DNA of 64,000 nucleotides from Candidatus Desulfovibrio trichonymphae (GTDB taxonomy: Bacteria; Desulfobacterota; Desulfovibrionia; Desulfovibrionales; Desulfovibrionaceae). The position numbers and the translations under genes are program-made. A model generated the notes under the pieces. The model did not search any database. It worked only from the letters and a program-made list of their open reading frames with translations, and had not been told where the DNA came from. The DNA lies in contig NZ_AP017368.1 in NCBI RefSeq assembly GCF_002355955.1, positions 62,001 to 126,000 of the forward strand. The letters are read 5' to 3'. Below, piece by piece: positions 55,626 to 64,000 of the stretch. Positions within the stretch are counted from its first letter, which is position 1; each line of letters opens with the position of its first letter.

Positions 55626-57470
55626 ATGAACATCATTCACCAAACGGGCGGCAGCCGTATTTTTAATCTGCAGGAACCGGACAAGCCCCAATTCTATCGT
55701 GAGCTTTTTCCCTACACGAGCGTATGCCGCACTTCGTTTGACGAGATCCTGCTCGCGCCGCGCCCGAGCGAGCCAATGCGCATCACCGACACCACATTCC
55801 GCGACGGCCAGCAGGCCCGCCCCCCCTATACTGTCAAACAGGTCGCGCAAATGTTTGACTTTTTATACCGCCTCGGCGGTAAAACCGGACTGATCACGGC
55901 CTCGGAATTTTTTCTCTATTCGGCGAGGGACAGAAGATGCATTGAAGTCTGCAGGTCGCGCGGCTACCGCTTTCCCAAAATCACAGCGTGGATACGCGCC
56001 ACAAGAGAAGATCTCAAGCTCGCGCGGGAGATGGAATTTCCCGAAACCGGCATGCTGACGAGCGTCTCGGACTATCATATTTTTATGAAACTGAACAAAA
56101 CACGCCAGCAGGCGCTGGACATGTATGTGGACATGGCGCGTCAGGCTCTGGAGTGGGGCATCGTACCGCGCTGCCATTTCGAAGACGTTACAAGAGCCGA
56201 CATTTACGGCTTTTGTTTGCCTCTGGCGCAACAGCTTATGGAACTCTCCCATCAGAGCGGCAAGCCGGTCAAAATCCGTCTCTGCGACACGCTCGGCTTT
56301 GGCGTGCCTTGGCCCGGTGCGGCCCTGCCCCGTTCAGTGCAGCGCATTGCGCGGACCTTCATTGACGAGGCCGGCGTTCCCGGTCAATGGCTGGAATGGC
56401 ATGGTCACAACGATTTTCACAAAGTGCTTGCCAACGGCGTCACAGCATGGCTGTATGGCTGCGGCGCGGTCAACGGCACACTTTTCGGTTTTGGGGAACG
56501 CACCGGCAATACGCCGCTGGAAGCGCTGATTGTTGAATATATCTCGCTCACAGGCGACGACGCGGCGGCGGACACGACTATTATAAGTGAAATCGCTGAA
56601 TTTTTTGAAAAAGACCTGCATTACCCTATCCCCCACAACTATCCTTTTGTGGGCCGCGACTTCAACGCGACGAGCGCGGGCGTGCACGCCGACGGTCTGA
56701 CAAAGAATGAAGAACTCTATAATATTTTTGACACAAGACGTCTTTTAAACCGCCCTGTACCGATCACCATCACCGACAAAGCCGGACGGGCCGGCGTAGC
56801 TTACTGGATCAACACAAATCTCCGTCTGGCGCAAGGAAGACGCGTTTCCAAGAAGCACCCGGCTGTCGGCCAGATCTACGATGCCATCATGGCCGTCTAT
56901 GAAGAAACCGGCAGAACTACGCACTTCGCGCACGAAGAAATTGAAGCTCTCGTGCAGCGCTATATGCCGGAGCTTTTTGTCTCGGAATTCGACCACGCCA
57001 AGCAGCTGGCCGGAGAACTCGCGGCACGTCTTATTATCCGGCTCGCGCACAGCAGGGAACTGCTTGACTTCGGCACGGAAGCCGGCGCGAAGCTGGACGC
57101 CTTTGCCGCGGAATACCCCTTCATACAGTATCTCTACCTCACAGACGCCAGCGGCGGCCTGCGGTGCGCCGCGATTACCGACCAGAATTACAGGGAAAAA
57201 TACCGGGCGCTGCCCATCGGGTATGATTTTTCACAGCGCGAATGGTTTAAAACCCCGATGCAAACAGGCGATCTGCACATTATGGATGTCTATCAATCGC
57301 AATTTACGGGCAAGCTGATCATTACGGTTTCCTGCGCCGTCACCGATGACAATGATCGCATTGTTGGCGTGCTCGGTGTGGACATACAGCTTGAACAGCT
57401 GCTCAGGCGCGCGAATGCCCTGCGGCAGGAAGTAGCGCCCCCCGACGACGCTGAAAACGAAATAGAGTGA
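55626..57470 (+). CDS. Re-citrate synthase (HMGL family) with C-terminal Cache-like domain
   Basis: A 614-residue protein from the ATG at 55626. Residues about 55-430 are a DRE-TIM/isopropylmalate-synthase-like enzyme (RITDTTFRDGQQARPPYT, RLCDTLGFGVPWPGAALPRS, WLEWHGHNDFHKVLANG with the metal His pair, FNATSAGVHADGLTKNEEL). This matches the Re-type citrate synthase known from Clostridium kluyveri and Desulfovibrio, making citrate from oxaloacetate and acetyl-CoA. The last 120 or so residues (YLYLTDASGG, FSQREWFKTPMQTGDLHIMD, VGVLGVDIQLEQLL) look like a PDC/Cache ligand-binding domain, normally extracytoplasmic. The operon with icd and aconitase fits citrate synthesis. Confidence 0.85.
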   Translation: MNIIHQTGGSRIFNLQEPDKPQFYRELFPYTSVCRTSFDEILLAPRPSEPMRITDTTFRDGQQARPPYTVKQVAQMFDFLYRLGGKTGLITASEFFLYSARDRRCIEVCRSRGYRFPKITAWIRATREDLKLAREMEFPETGMLTSVSDYHIFMKLNKTRQQALDMYVDMARQALEWGIVPRCHFEDVTRADIYGFCLPLAQQLMELSHQSGKPVKIRLCDTLGFGVPWPGAALPRSVQRIARTFIDEAGVPGQWLEWHGHNDFHKVLANGVTAWLYGCGAVNGTLFGFGERTGNTPLEALIVEYISLTGDDAAADTTIISEIAEFFEKDLHYPIPHNYPFVGRDFNATSAGVHADGLTKNEELYNIFDTRRLLNRPVPITITDKAGRAGVAYWINTNLRLAQGRRVSKKHPAVGQIYDAIMAVYEETGRTTHFAHEEIEALVQRYMPELFVSEFDHAKQLAGELAARLIIRLAHSRELLDFGTEAGAKLDAFAAEYPFIQYLYLTDASGGLRCAAITDQNYREKYRALPIGYDFSQREWFKTPMQTGDLHIMDVYQSQFTGKLIITVSCAVTDDNDRIVGVLGVDIQLEQLLRRANALRQEVAPPDDAENEIE

Positions 57471-57492
57471 CAATAAAAGGACAGGCGACCTC

Positions 57493-58632
57493 ATGCGCAA
57501 AAAAGTTTACTGGATTGAAGGTGACGGCATAGGCCCGGAAATCTGGAGATCCGCCCGCCCTGTCATTGATGCGGCACTCGCCAAAGAATCGGACATGACG
57601 CTGGAATGGGTGGAACTTCTGGCCGGAGAAAAAGCTCTGGCTGAAACAGGCAGTCCGTTGCCGGAGAGCACGCTCAGCGCCCTCATGCGCGCTGACATCG
57701 CCATGAAAGGCCCTTTGGGCACGCCTGTGGGCGCGGGCATCCGCAGTTTGAATGTGGCCCTGCGACAGGGTCTTGACCTGTATGCCTGCATACGGCCTGT
57801 ACGATATTTTCAGGGAATTGAGTCGCCTGTCAAACACCCTGAACGCGTCAATATGGTCATCTTTCGCGAAAATACGGAAGATGTTTACGCGGGCATTGAA
57901 TATGCCGCAGGCAGTCCCGAATGTCGCATGCTGAGGGAATTTTTGTGCGACAAGCTGGGTGTTTCAAAAATACCGGCAACCGCCGCTCTTGGGCTGAAGC
58001 CCATGACGGAAGCGGGCTCAAAACGTCTGGTGCGCCGGGCCCTGCGTTTTGCGCTGGACAACGGTCTGCCGAGTCTGACTCTTGTGCATAAAGGCAATAT
58101 CATGAAATTCACGGAAGGCGCATTCCGTCAATGGGGTTACGATGTGGCCTCGGCGGAGTTCGGGGATGCGTCCTGCACGGAACAAGACCCGCTGCCCGGC
58201 CGTCTGCTTGTTAAAGACCGTATCGCCGATGCCATGTTTCAAGAGGCGCTGCTGCGGCCGGAACAATACCATGTTCTGGCAACGCCCAACCTGAACGGCG
58301 ACTATATTTCCGACGCTCTGGCCGCGCAGGTGGGCGGTCTCGGTCTTGCCCCGGGCGTGAACATGTCTGACAGTCTCGCATTTTTTGAGGCCACACACGG
58401 AACAGCGCCGACGATTGCGGGGCGGGACAAGGCAAACCCCGGCAGCGTCATTCTTTGCGGCGCCCTCATGCTTGAACATCTGGGTGCGCCTGCCGCGGCG
58501 AAGCGCATACGCGCGGCCCTTGAAAAAGCGCTGGCCGCGAAGACAGTGACGGTGGATTTGGCCGATCAGATACCCGGAGCGATCACGGTGGGCTGCGCCG
58601 CTTTCGGCGGTATTATCGGAGAGAATCTGTAA
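57493..58632 (+). CDS. icd: Isocitrate dehydrogenase
   Basis: A 379-residue decarboxylating dehydrogenase making 2-oxoglutarate from isocitrate. Substrate motifs: MKGPLGTPVGAGIRSLNVAL (with the phosphorylatable-site Ser) and IFRENTEDVYAGIE; the metal-binding Asp lie in LNGDYISDALAA. At the cofactor site the segment reads HGTAPTIAGRDKANPG: the Lys and Tyr that select NADP in E. coli Icd are Thr and Ile. This leaves NAD preference possible. It follows the citrate synthase by 22 bases and precedes aconitase by 21. Confidence 0.93.
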   Translation: MRKKVYWIEGDGIGPEIWRSARPVIDAALAKESDMTLEWVELLAGEKALAETGSPLPESTLSALMRADIAMKGPLGTPVGAGIRSLNVALRQGLDLYACIRPVRYFQGIESPVKHPERVNMVIFRENTEDVYAGIEYAAGSPECRMLREFLCDKLGVSKIPATAALGLKPMTEAGSKRLVRRALRFALDNGLPSLTLVHKGNIMKFTEGAFRQWGYDVASAEFGDASCTEQDPLPGRLLVKDRIADAMFQEALLRPEQYHVLATPNLNGDYISDALAAQVGGLGLAPGVNMSDSLAFFEATHGTAPTIAGRDKANPGSVILCGALMLEHLGAPAAAKRIRAALEKALAAKTVTVDLADQIPGAITVGCAAFGGIIGENL

Positions 58633-58653
58633 TGCCATCATCAAGGCACATGC

Positions 58654-60969
58654 ATGATTGAGCTCATTGGCGCCCCCGTGGTGCTGCACAACGGCAGCCT
58701 GCTGGATCCGGCGGAAGCGCAGGGCAGAAACATTGACATTGCGGCCGCGCGGCGCGAGACGCTGGCATACCGCATTCTTGCGGCGCACAACCGGCATGCC
58801 GACACAACGCAACTGCGTCTGCGTTTTGACGCGCTGGCCTCCCACGACATCACCTATGTGGGCATCATCCAGACGGCACGGGCCGGCGGGCTGACTTCAT
58901 TCCCCATGCCTTATGTCCTGACGAACTGTCACAACAGCCTCTGCGCCGTCGGCGGCACAATTAATGAGGACGACCATCTTTTCGGCCTGTCTGCAGCGCA
59001 GAAATACGGCGGCATTTTCGTCCCCCCGCATCTGGCTGTCATTCATCAATATGTACGTGAAATGATGACAAAATGCGGCGGCATGATCCTGGGGTCCGAC
59101 AGCCATACCCGCTATGGCGCACTCGGCGTCATGGGCATTGGCGAAGGCGGACCGGAGCTTGTCAAACAATTGCTGAACAAAACCTATGACCTTGCCTTGC
59201 CCGCTGTTGTGGGCGTCTGGCTTGAGGGCGCGCCCGGACCCTGCGTCGGCCCCCAGGATGTGGCGCTTGCACTCGTCGGGGCAGTGTTTAAAAACGCTTT
59301 TGTAAAGAACAAGGTGTTGGAATTTATGGGGCCGGGCATTGCCGGGCTTTCCGCGGAATATCGTTGCGGCATCGACGTGATGACCACGGAAACAGCCTGC
59401 CTGTCATCCATATGGCCTACAGATGAAACAATTCGCGACTGGCTTGCCCTGCACGGACGCGTCCGGGACTTTACCCCGCTCACGCAGACACAGCCAGCCT
59501 GTTACGACGGTATGATCAGGATAAATCTCGGCAGAATTGAACCCATGATCGCGCTGCCCTTCCACCCGAGCAATGTCTGGACTGTTGCCGAGGTAAACCG
59601 TGCCCCGCGCGATATTCTTCAACATGTTGAGGAAGAGGCGAAAAAACAGTTCGGCGTCGACGGCCCGCGGCCGCGCCTCGCGGACAAGATACGCAACGGC
59701 CGTCTTTGGGCGGATCAGGGCATTATTGCCGGCTGCGCCGGCGGCTCTTTTGAAAATCTCACTCTGGCGGCCGCCATTCTGGACGGAAAAAGCACTGGAA
59801 ACGGGGCGTTCAGCCTCTCCCTCTATCCGGCGAGCGCGCCGCAGGCCCTGGCGCTTGTGCGCGGCACATCCGCAGCCGGACTCATGGCTGCAGGAGCGGT
59901 GATCAAAAACGCCTTTTGCGGCCCGTGTTTCGGCGCCGGCGACACTCCCGCGAACGGCGCCTTGTCGATACGCCATGCCACCCGCAACTTTCCGAACCGC
60001 GAAGGCTCTAGACCGGCGGGTGGGCAGATCGCCGCCGTGGCCCTGATGGACGCCAGATCCATTGCCGCAACAGCGGCGAACGGCGGATGTCTGACGTCCG
60101 CGGCGGAGCTGGACTGGGACGAGCTTGCCCAGCATGCGGATCTGACGTACCATTTTGATCCGCTTATCTACGCCCGCCGCATCTACAACGGCTTCAACGC
60201 GGCACAGCCGGAAAAACCGCTCATCTTCGGCCCGAATATCGCCGACTGGCCGACAATGCCGGCCCTGCCCGATCATTTGTTGCTGCGGCTCGCCTCTGTC
60301 ATAACAGACCCCGTCACAACAACGGACGAGCTTATCCCGTCAGGCGAAACCTCATCTTTGCGTTCAAACCCGATCAAACTTGCGGAATTCACGCTCTCCC
60401 GCAAAGACCCGGGGTATGTGGGCAGGGCCCGGGCCATTCAACAACTGGAAAACATACGTCAAACCACCCCGGATGATCCTGAACTGCTGGCCCGCGTGCG
60501 TGCCGTCTGCGCCCTGTGCGGCATGGAAAAATTTTTTGTGCCTGACAACAGCCTCACGCGGACAGGCCTGGGGTCGGCCATCTTCGCGGTCAGACCCGGA
60601 GACGGCTCGGCGCGGGAACAGGCGGCCTCTTCCCAGAAGGTGCTGGGAGGATGGGCGAATCTGGCGACTGAATACGCCACAAAGCGTTATCGTTCCAACC
60701 TCATCAACTGGGGAATGCTGCCCTTTATTGTGGCGCCCGAATGGACAGACCGCCTGCGCGCAGGCGATTATCTGCTTATTCCCGATATCCGGAGCGCTGT
60801 TGAACAGAAAAAGTCTGATATTGCGGCCTGTCTGGTCCGGCAAAATAACGACGGAACAAAGGCGCGCACTACGCAGATCTCTCTGATGCTCAACGATCTG
60901 ACAGAGGACGATCGCCGGATTATCCTGAGCGGCTGTCTCATCAATTTTTACAACCGGCACGGCTCATAA
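58654..60969 (+). CDS. Aconitate hydratase
   Basis: A 771-residue aconitase-family enzyme interconverting citrate and isocitrate through a [4Fe-4S] cluster. Cluster cysteines are likely those in IAGCAGGSF and the CGPC pair of NAFCGPCFGAGDTP. Further marks are GSDSHTRYGALGVMGIGEGG and the swivel-domain end (TRTGLGSAIFAVRPGDGS, YRSNLINWGMLPFI). The length and order are of the bacterial type seen in anaerobes rather than of E. coli AcnB. Last enzyme gene of the citrate synthase-icd-aconitase unit. Confidence 0.92.
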   Translation: MIELIGAPVVLHNGSLLDPAEAQGRNIDIAAARRETLAYRILAAHNRHADTTQLRLRFDALASHDITYVGIIQTARAGGLTSFPMPYVLTNCHNSLCAVGGTINEDDHLFGLSAAQKYGGIFVPPHLAVIHQYVREMMTKCGGMILGSDSHTRYGALGVMGIGEGGPELVKQLLNKTYDLALPAVVGVWLEGAPGPCVGPQDVALALVGAVFKNAFVKNKVLEFMGPGIAGLSAEYRCGIDVMTTETACLSSIWPTDETIRDWLALHGRVRDFTPLTQTQPACYDGMIRINLGRIEPMIALPFHPSNVWTVAEVNRAPRDILQHVEEEAKKQFGVDGPRPRLADKIRNGRLWADQGIIAGCAGGSFENLTLAAAILDGKSTGNGAFSLSLYPASAPQALALVRGTSAAGLMAAGAVIKNAFCGPCFGAGDTPANGALSIRHATRNFPNREGSRPAGGQIAAVALMDARSIAATAANGGCLTSAAELDWDELAQHADLTYHFDPLIYARRIYNGFNAAQPEKPLIFGPNIADWPTMPALPDHLLLRLASVITDPVTTTDELIPSGETSSLRSNPIKLAEFTLSRKDPGYVGRARAIQQLENIRQTTPDDPELLARVRAVCALCGMEKFFVPDNSLTRTGLGSAIFAVRPGDGSAREQAASSQKVLGGWANLATEYATKRYRSNLINWGMLPFIVAPEWTDRLRAGDYLLIPDIRSAVEQKKSDIAACLVRQNNDGTKARTTQISLMLNDLTEDDRRIILSGCLINFYNRHGS

Positions 60970-60989
60970 CCACAGCACATCAAAAAGCA

Positions 60990-62171
60990 ATGCGCGCGCA
61001 GCAAGATGAAAAAATATCCTTTCGCGTCCTTATATCCATAAGTTTCGCACACTGCCTCAACGACACGACGCAATTCATCATCATCGCCCTTTACCCTTTC
61101 TTTAAAACCGGCTTCAACCTGAGTTTTACGGAACTCGGCTTTTTGTCTTTCGCCTATCAGATGTGCGCTTCCGTGCTGCAGCCGATAGTCGGATATCATG
61201 CGGACAGGCGCCCGCAGCCGTACTCCCTGCCCGCGGGAATGACCTTTACCCTGCTGGGGATACTGTTCATGGCCTTTTCCACAGGCTATGTCTGGCTGCT
61301 CGTCGCTTCAGTGTTTCTTGGCGCGGGATCGGCCGTGTTCCACCCCGAATCTTCCCGCGTGGCCTATATGGCTTCAGCCGGGCAGTACGGTCTGGCGCAG
61401 TCCATTTTTCAGGTCGGCGGTAATGCCGGGCAGGCCATCGGCCCGCTTATTGCCGCGCTTTTTGTCGTGACCGCACGGGCAACGCAGTCTTGCGCTCTTT
61501 GCCGCCATTCCTCTTCTCTGCATTGTCTCTCTTGTCTTTATAAGCCGCTGGACAGCCGCGAAAAACAGCGCGGCCGCAAAACGGGACCGCGCCGAAACAA
61601 TCGCCCGGCCGCATTCCGAGTACAGGCGGGCATTGGCCGTCCTCTTTGTCCTGATGTGCTCAAAGCAGATCTATACCGTAAGTATTGCCAACTTTTGCAC
61701 CTTTTTTCTGATCAACAAATTCGGCGTGAGTCTGGAAACTTCCCAGATTTATCTTTTTCTGGGGGCCGTGGCGCTCGGCACTGTTATCGGCGGACCTGTC
61801 GGCGACCGCACAGGGCGAAAATGGGTCATCTGGGTCTCCATACTCGGCGCGGCGCTTTCGCGCTGGCCCTGCCGTATGCGGGGCTTGTATGGACCGCCGT
61901 GCTGATTGTTCTGATCGGTTTTATCATGGCCTCGTCTTTTTCCGCCATTCTGGTCTTTGCCCAGGAACTTGTGCCGGGGCATATAGGGGCGGTGGCCGGC
62001 CTGTTCTTCGGGCTGGCGTTCGGCCTTGGCGGCATCGGCGCCGCCGTGCTGGGTAAAATAGCGGACAGCACAAACATCGACCTCGTTTACACAATCTGTT
62101 CGTTTCTGCCGCTTGTGGGGTTGCTCACGTTTTTTTTGCCCGGCGAAACGCGAAAAATGTCCAAACGATAA
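60990..62171 (+). pseudogene. Fosmidomycin-resistance-type MFS transporter with two compensating frameshifts
   Basis: A single 393-codon frame is open, but its middle is not a transporter. The first part (FAHCLNDTTQFIIIALYPFF, AGSAVFHPESSRVAYMASAG) is an Fsr-type MFS N-half. Near 61470 one extra base moves the true sequence to another frame (SLALFAAIPLLCIVSLVFIS, VLMCSKQIYTVSIANFCTFF, GPVGDRTGRKWVIWVSIL). Near 61855 a missing base returns it to the original frame (ALALPYAGLVWTAVLIVLIG). About 128 residues would thus be nonsense in the product. The gene is dead, or the two base calls are wrong. Fsr proteins export drugs such as fosmidomycin. Confidence 0.82.
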
Positions 62172-62215
62172 TTTAATCCTGTCATGATTTTTTCATCTTT
62201 ACCCGAGAGGAAACA

Positions 62216-62830
62216 ATGAAACCTTACACCCTTGCTCTGAGTCTCTCTCTTGTGATCGTCACAGCCGGCGCGACCGTTTTTACGTCCGGAAGCTTTGCTG
62301 CGGAACCGGCTGAAAAGCGTATTGTTCTGCCGCAGCCCGCCGTCAGCGGGGGAGCGCCGCTGATGGACGCCATGTCGCGGCGCAAAACAACACGCAATGT
62401 CAGTGAGAAACAGATTTCACAGCAGGATTTGAGCAATCTGCTCTGGTCCGCATGGGGCATAAATCGCCCGGACGGCAAACGTACCGTGCCCACCGCCAGA
62501 AACCGGCAAGAGGCCATTGTTTACGTCGCCCTCAAAGAGGGAGTCTGGCGGTACGACGCCGCCGGGAATGCCCTGGTTCAGGTTGCGGAGACGGACGCAG
62601 CGTCCAGGTTCGGCGCCGCTCCGCTGACCTTGCTGTACGCCGGACGCGCCGATGACGATGCCGGCGGTATGCATGTCGGGTCCATGTATCAGAACGTCGG
62701 CCTGTACTGCGCCGCTGTCGGACTTGGCAATGTAGTGAAAAGCAGCGGGCGCGACGCGCTGAACACGGCCATCAATCTGCCGTCAGGCTACAAAATATAT
62801 ATCATTCACTCCATCGGCTGGCCCAAATAG
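62216..62830 (+). CDS. Exported nitroreductase-like (SagB/ThcOx-type) protein
   Basis: A 204-residue protein with a signal peptide (about 1-28, ending SFAAE). The domain resembles SagB-type nitroreductases: MSRRKTTRNVSEKQISQQDL, LLWSAWGINRPDGKRTVPTA, GSMYQNVGLYCAAVGLGNVV and a C-terminal IGWPK. Family members bind FMN and act as oxidoreductases; the periplasmic form is common in anaerobes, and its substrate is unknown. Monocistronic, 44 bases after the MFS gene. Confidence 0.85.
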   Translation: MKPYTLALSLSLVIVTAGATVFTSGSFAAEPAEKRIVLPQPAVSGGAPLMDAMSRRKTTRNVSEKQISQQDLSNLLWSAWGINRPDGKRTVPTARNRQEAIVYVALKEGVWRYDAAGNALVQVAETDAASRFGAAPLTLLYAGRADDDAGGMHVGSMYQNVGLYCAAVGLGNVVKSSGRDALNTAINLPSGYKIYIIHSIGWPK

Positions 62831-62890
62831 GATTGCCGATTGCCCGCGCAAAAAAATATTTTGAACGCACCTATTCCTGATTTCAAGTCA

Positions 62891-62948
62891 GTCATTCCCG
62901 CGCTTCAGCCGCAAGCCCTCTGGGCCGCGGCTGAAGCGCGGGAATGAC
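62891..62948. repeat. Perfect 22-bp inverted repeat
   Basis: Arms at 62891-62912 and 62927-62948 are exact reverse complements around a 14-base loop. No T-run follows, so it does not look like a plain terminator, though it lies right after the nitroreductase gene and ahead of the phosphoesterase. The arms begin and end GTCATTCCCGCG/CGCGGGAATGAC, a common form of dispersed bacterial palindromes. Confidence 0.9.
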
Positions 62949-62963
62949 GCCCTGCTGAAAATT

Positions 62964-64000
62964 ATGTTTATACATCTGCCCGCTCTACTCATCTTTCTGT
63001 ATTTCCTGTACAGGATTATTCTCCCGCTGAAGGCGGGCAATGGCGGTAAAATCGCGGCTGCGCTCCTGCTTTTTTGCCTGTCGCAGCAGCATTTTTTCTA
63101 TCGGTGTTTCCTAGGCGGCATGGCCTCGCCGGAGCTGCCGACGCCGGCGCTGACGCTGTTGACGTGCATTTTTGTCTGGCTGCTGTTTTTTTTTGTTTTG
63201 ATGCTGCTGTATGATGTCGCGGCCTTAGGGAAAAAAAACGCGGCGAAAGCGGCGTTTTCTCCCGCCAGACGGCAGGTTCTGACAATCTGTCTGGCCGCTG
63301 TTCCGGCTGTGTACGGCGTGCGTCAGGCGGTGGCTGTTCCGGAAGTTCACCATTTGGAAGCGCGTTTGCCTTCACTTCCCCGCGAACTGGACGGCCTGTC
63401 TCTGGTGCAGATCAGCGACCTGCATATAAGCTCGCTCCTGCCCGCGCCGCGGGTTCGGACCGTGGTGGAGAAAGTCAATGCCCTGCAGCCTGATCTTGTT
63501 GTGTTGACGGGCGATATGGTGGATGGTCCGCCTGACCGCCGGGCAGGCGGTGCAGCACAACTGAAAGAGCTGCGCGCGCGATACGGCGTTTTCGGCTGCG
63601 CCGGCAATCACGAATATTACGCCGATTTTCACGCATGGATGAAAGTCTTCCCTACGCTCGGCATAACGATGCTGCTCAACAACCACAAGGTCATCCCTAT
63701 AGGTGGGCAGAATCTTGTGCTGGCGGGCGTCACCGATATTGTGGCGAAGCGCTACGCCCTGCCGATGCCCGACATCAGCGCCGCGCTGGCGGGCGCGCCG
63801 GAAAACGGCTTCCGCATTCTTATGGATCACCGCCCCGGCGGAGCTGCGGTCAATGCGCGCGCCGGGGTGGACCTTCAGCTTTCCGGGCATACCCACGGCG
63901 GGCAGATACTGGGCATGACGCTGCTCGTCGCGGAGTACAATGAGGGCTATTTGTCCGGATGGTATCAGGTGGGCAACATGCGGCTTTACGTCAGCCCCGG
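62964..64000 (+). CDS. Membrane-anchored metallophosphoesterase (3' end outside window)
   Basis: 345 codons of a YkuE/YaeI-type phosphoesterase. Several N-terminal hydrophobic segments (residues 1-120; FIHLPALLIFLYFLYRIILP, then LLTCIFVWLLFFFVLMLLY) precede the calcineurin-like domain. Its metal motifs are all visible: QISDLHIS, LTGDMVDG, CAGNHEYY, ILMDHRP and LSGHTHGGQILG. The family hydrolyses phosphodiesters, in some members lipid A or UDP-sugar precursors. The start ATG at 62964 follows the 22-bp inverted repeat. Confidence 0.88.
   Translation, partial: MFIHLPALLIFLYFLYRIILPLKAGNGGKIAAALLLFCLSQQHFFYRCFLGGMASPELPTPALTLLTCIFVWLLFFFVLMLLYDVAALGKKNAAKAAFSPARRQVLTICLAAVPAVYGVRQAVAVPEVHHLEARLPSLPRELDGLSLVQISDLHISSLLPAPRVRTVVEKVNALQPDLVVLTGDMVDGPPDRRAGGAAQLKELRARYGVFGCAGNHEYYADFHAWMKVFPTLGITMLLNNHKVIPIGGQNLVLAGVTDIVAKRYALPMPDISAALAGAPENGFRILMDHRPGGAAVNARAGVDLQLSGHTHGGQILGMTLLVAEYNEGYLSGWYQVGNMRLYVSP

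Noticed and set aside
1-64000. CRISPR array, rRNA operon, prophage or secretion-system cluster
   Set aside because: No regularly spaced repeats, no rRNA sequence and no run of phage or secretion genes were seen on either strand.

Overview
The window reads as a chromosome segment of a Desulfovibrio-like (Desulfovibrionales) sulfate reducer. The markers are a periplasmic tetraheme cytochrome c3, a Re-type citrate synthase next to isocitrate dehydrogenase and an aconitase, the hemL-cbiG-cobJ tetrapyrrole cluster, PdxS/PdxT, and the lysS-lolC-lolD-bamA envelope block. Many broken genes and IS fragments lie between otherwise compact housekeeping operons. That pattern (inference) fits a genome in reductive decay, for example a host- or protist-associated Desulfovibrio. 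Single-base assembly errors could explain some, but not all, of the breaks.

Layout. 1-5.3 kb (minus strand): fumarase alpha and beta, a DASS dicarboxylate carrier, a LarA-family nickel racemase and the start of an E. coli-type fumarate reductase flavoprotein, together a malate-to-succinate respiration operon. 5.4-12.4 kb (minus): a full cusCFBA copper/silver efflux operon headed by a small Cys-rich exported protein. 12.4-15.5 kb: a candidate small RNA with its own promoter and terminator, then polA. 15.6-19 kb: a lower-GC patch with rmuC, marC, an integrase remnant and a Fic protein. 19-26.7 kb (mostly minus): dksA-like, galU, an IS5 remnant abutting a phosphodiester glycosidase, a frameshifted metF (plus), tRNA-Thr, mltG-ruvX-trpS and an M50 protease.

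26.8-35.7 kb: cimA, nfeD-stomatin pair, a frameshifted thioesterase, mltA, cytochrome c3 and hemL-cbiG-cobJ. 36-41.6 kb (plus): another IS5 remnant, a NeuB-LIC12162-Sel1 surface glycan cluster, moaC and lgt. 41.6-48 kb (minus): bamA, lolD, lolC, lysS. 48-52.4 kb (plus): a histidine kinase scrap, pdxS, pdxT, a frameshifted NUDIX gene and a ubiD family gene. 52.6-55.4 kb is a gene graveyard: a cupin, two decayed autotransporter barrels and a decayed rmlD. 55.6-64 kb (plus): Re-citrate synthase, isocitrate dehydrogenase, aconitase, a doubly frameshifted Fsr-type MFS transporter, an exported nitroreductase-like protein and a truncated membrane metallophosphoesterase.

Functionally, the first operon would take up malate or related C4 acids and respire them through fumarate to succinate. 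The citrate synthase-aconitase-isocitrate dehydrogenase operon supplies 2-oxoglutarate for biosynthesis in an incomplete TCA cycle. No CRISPR array, rRNA or intact transposase was seen.
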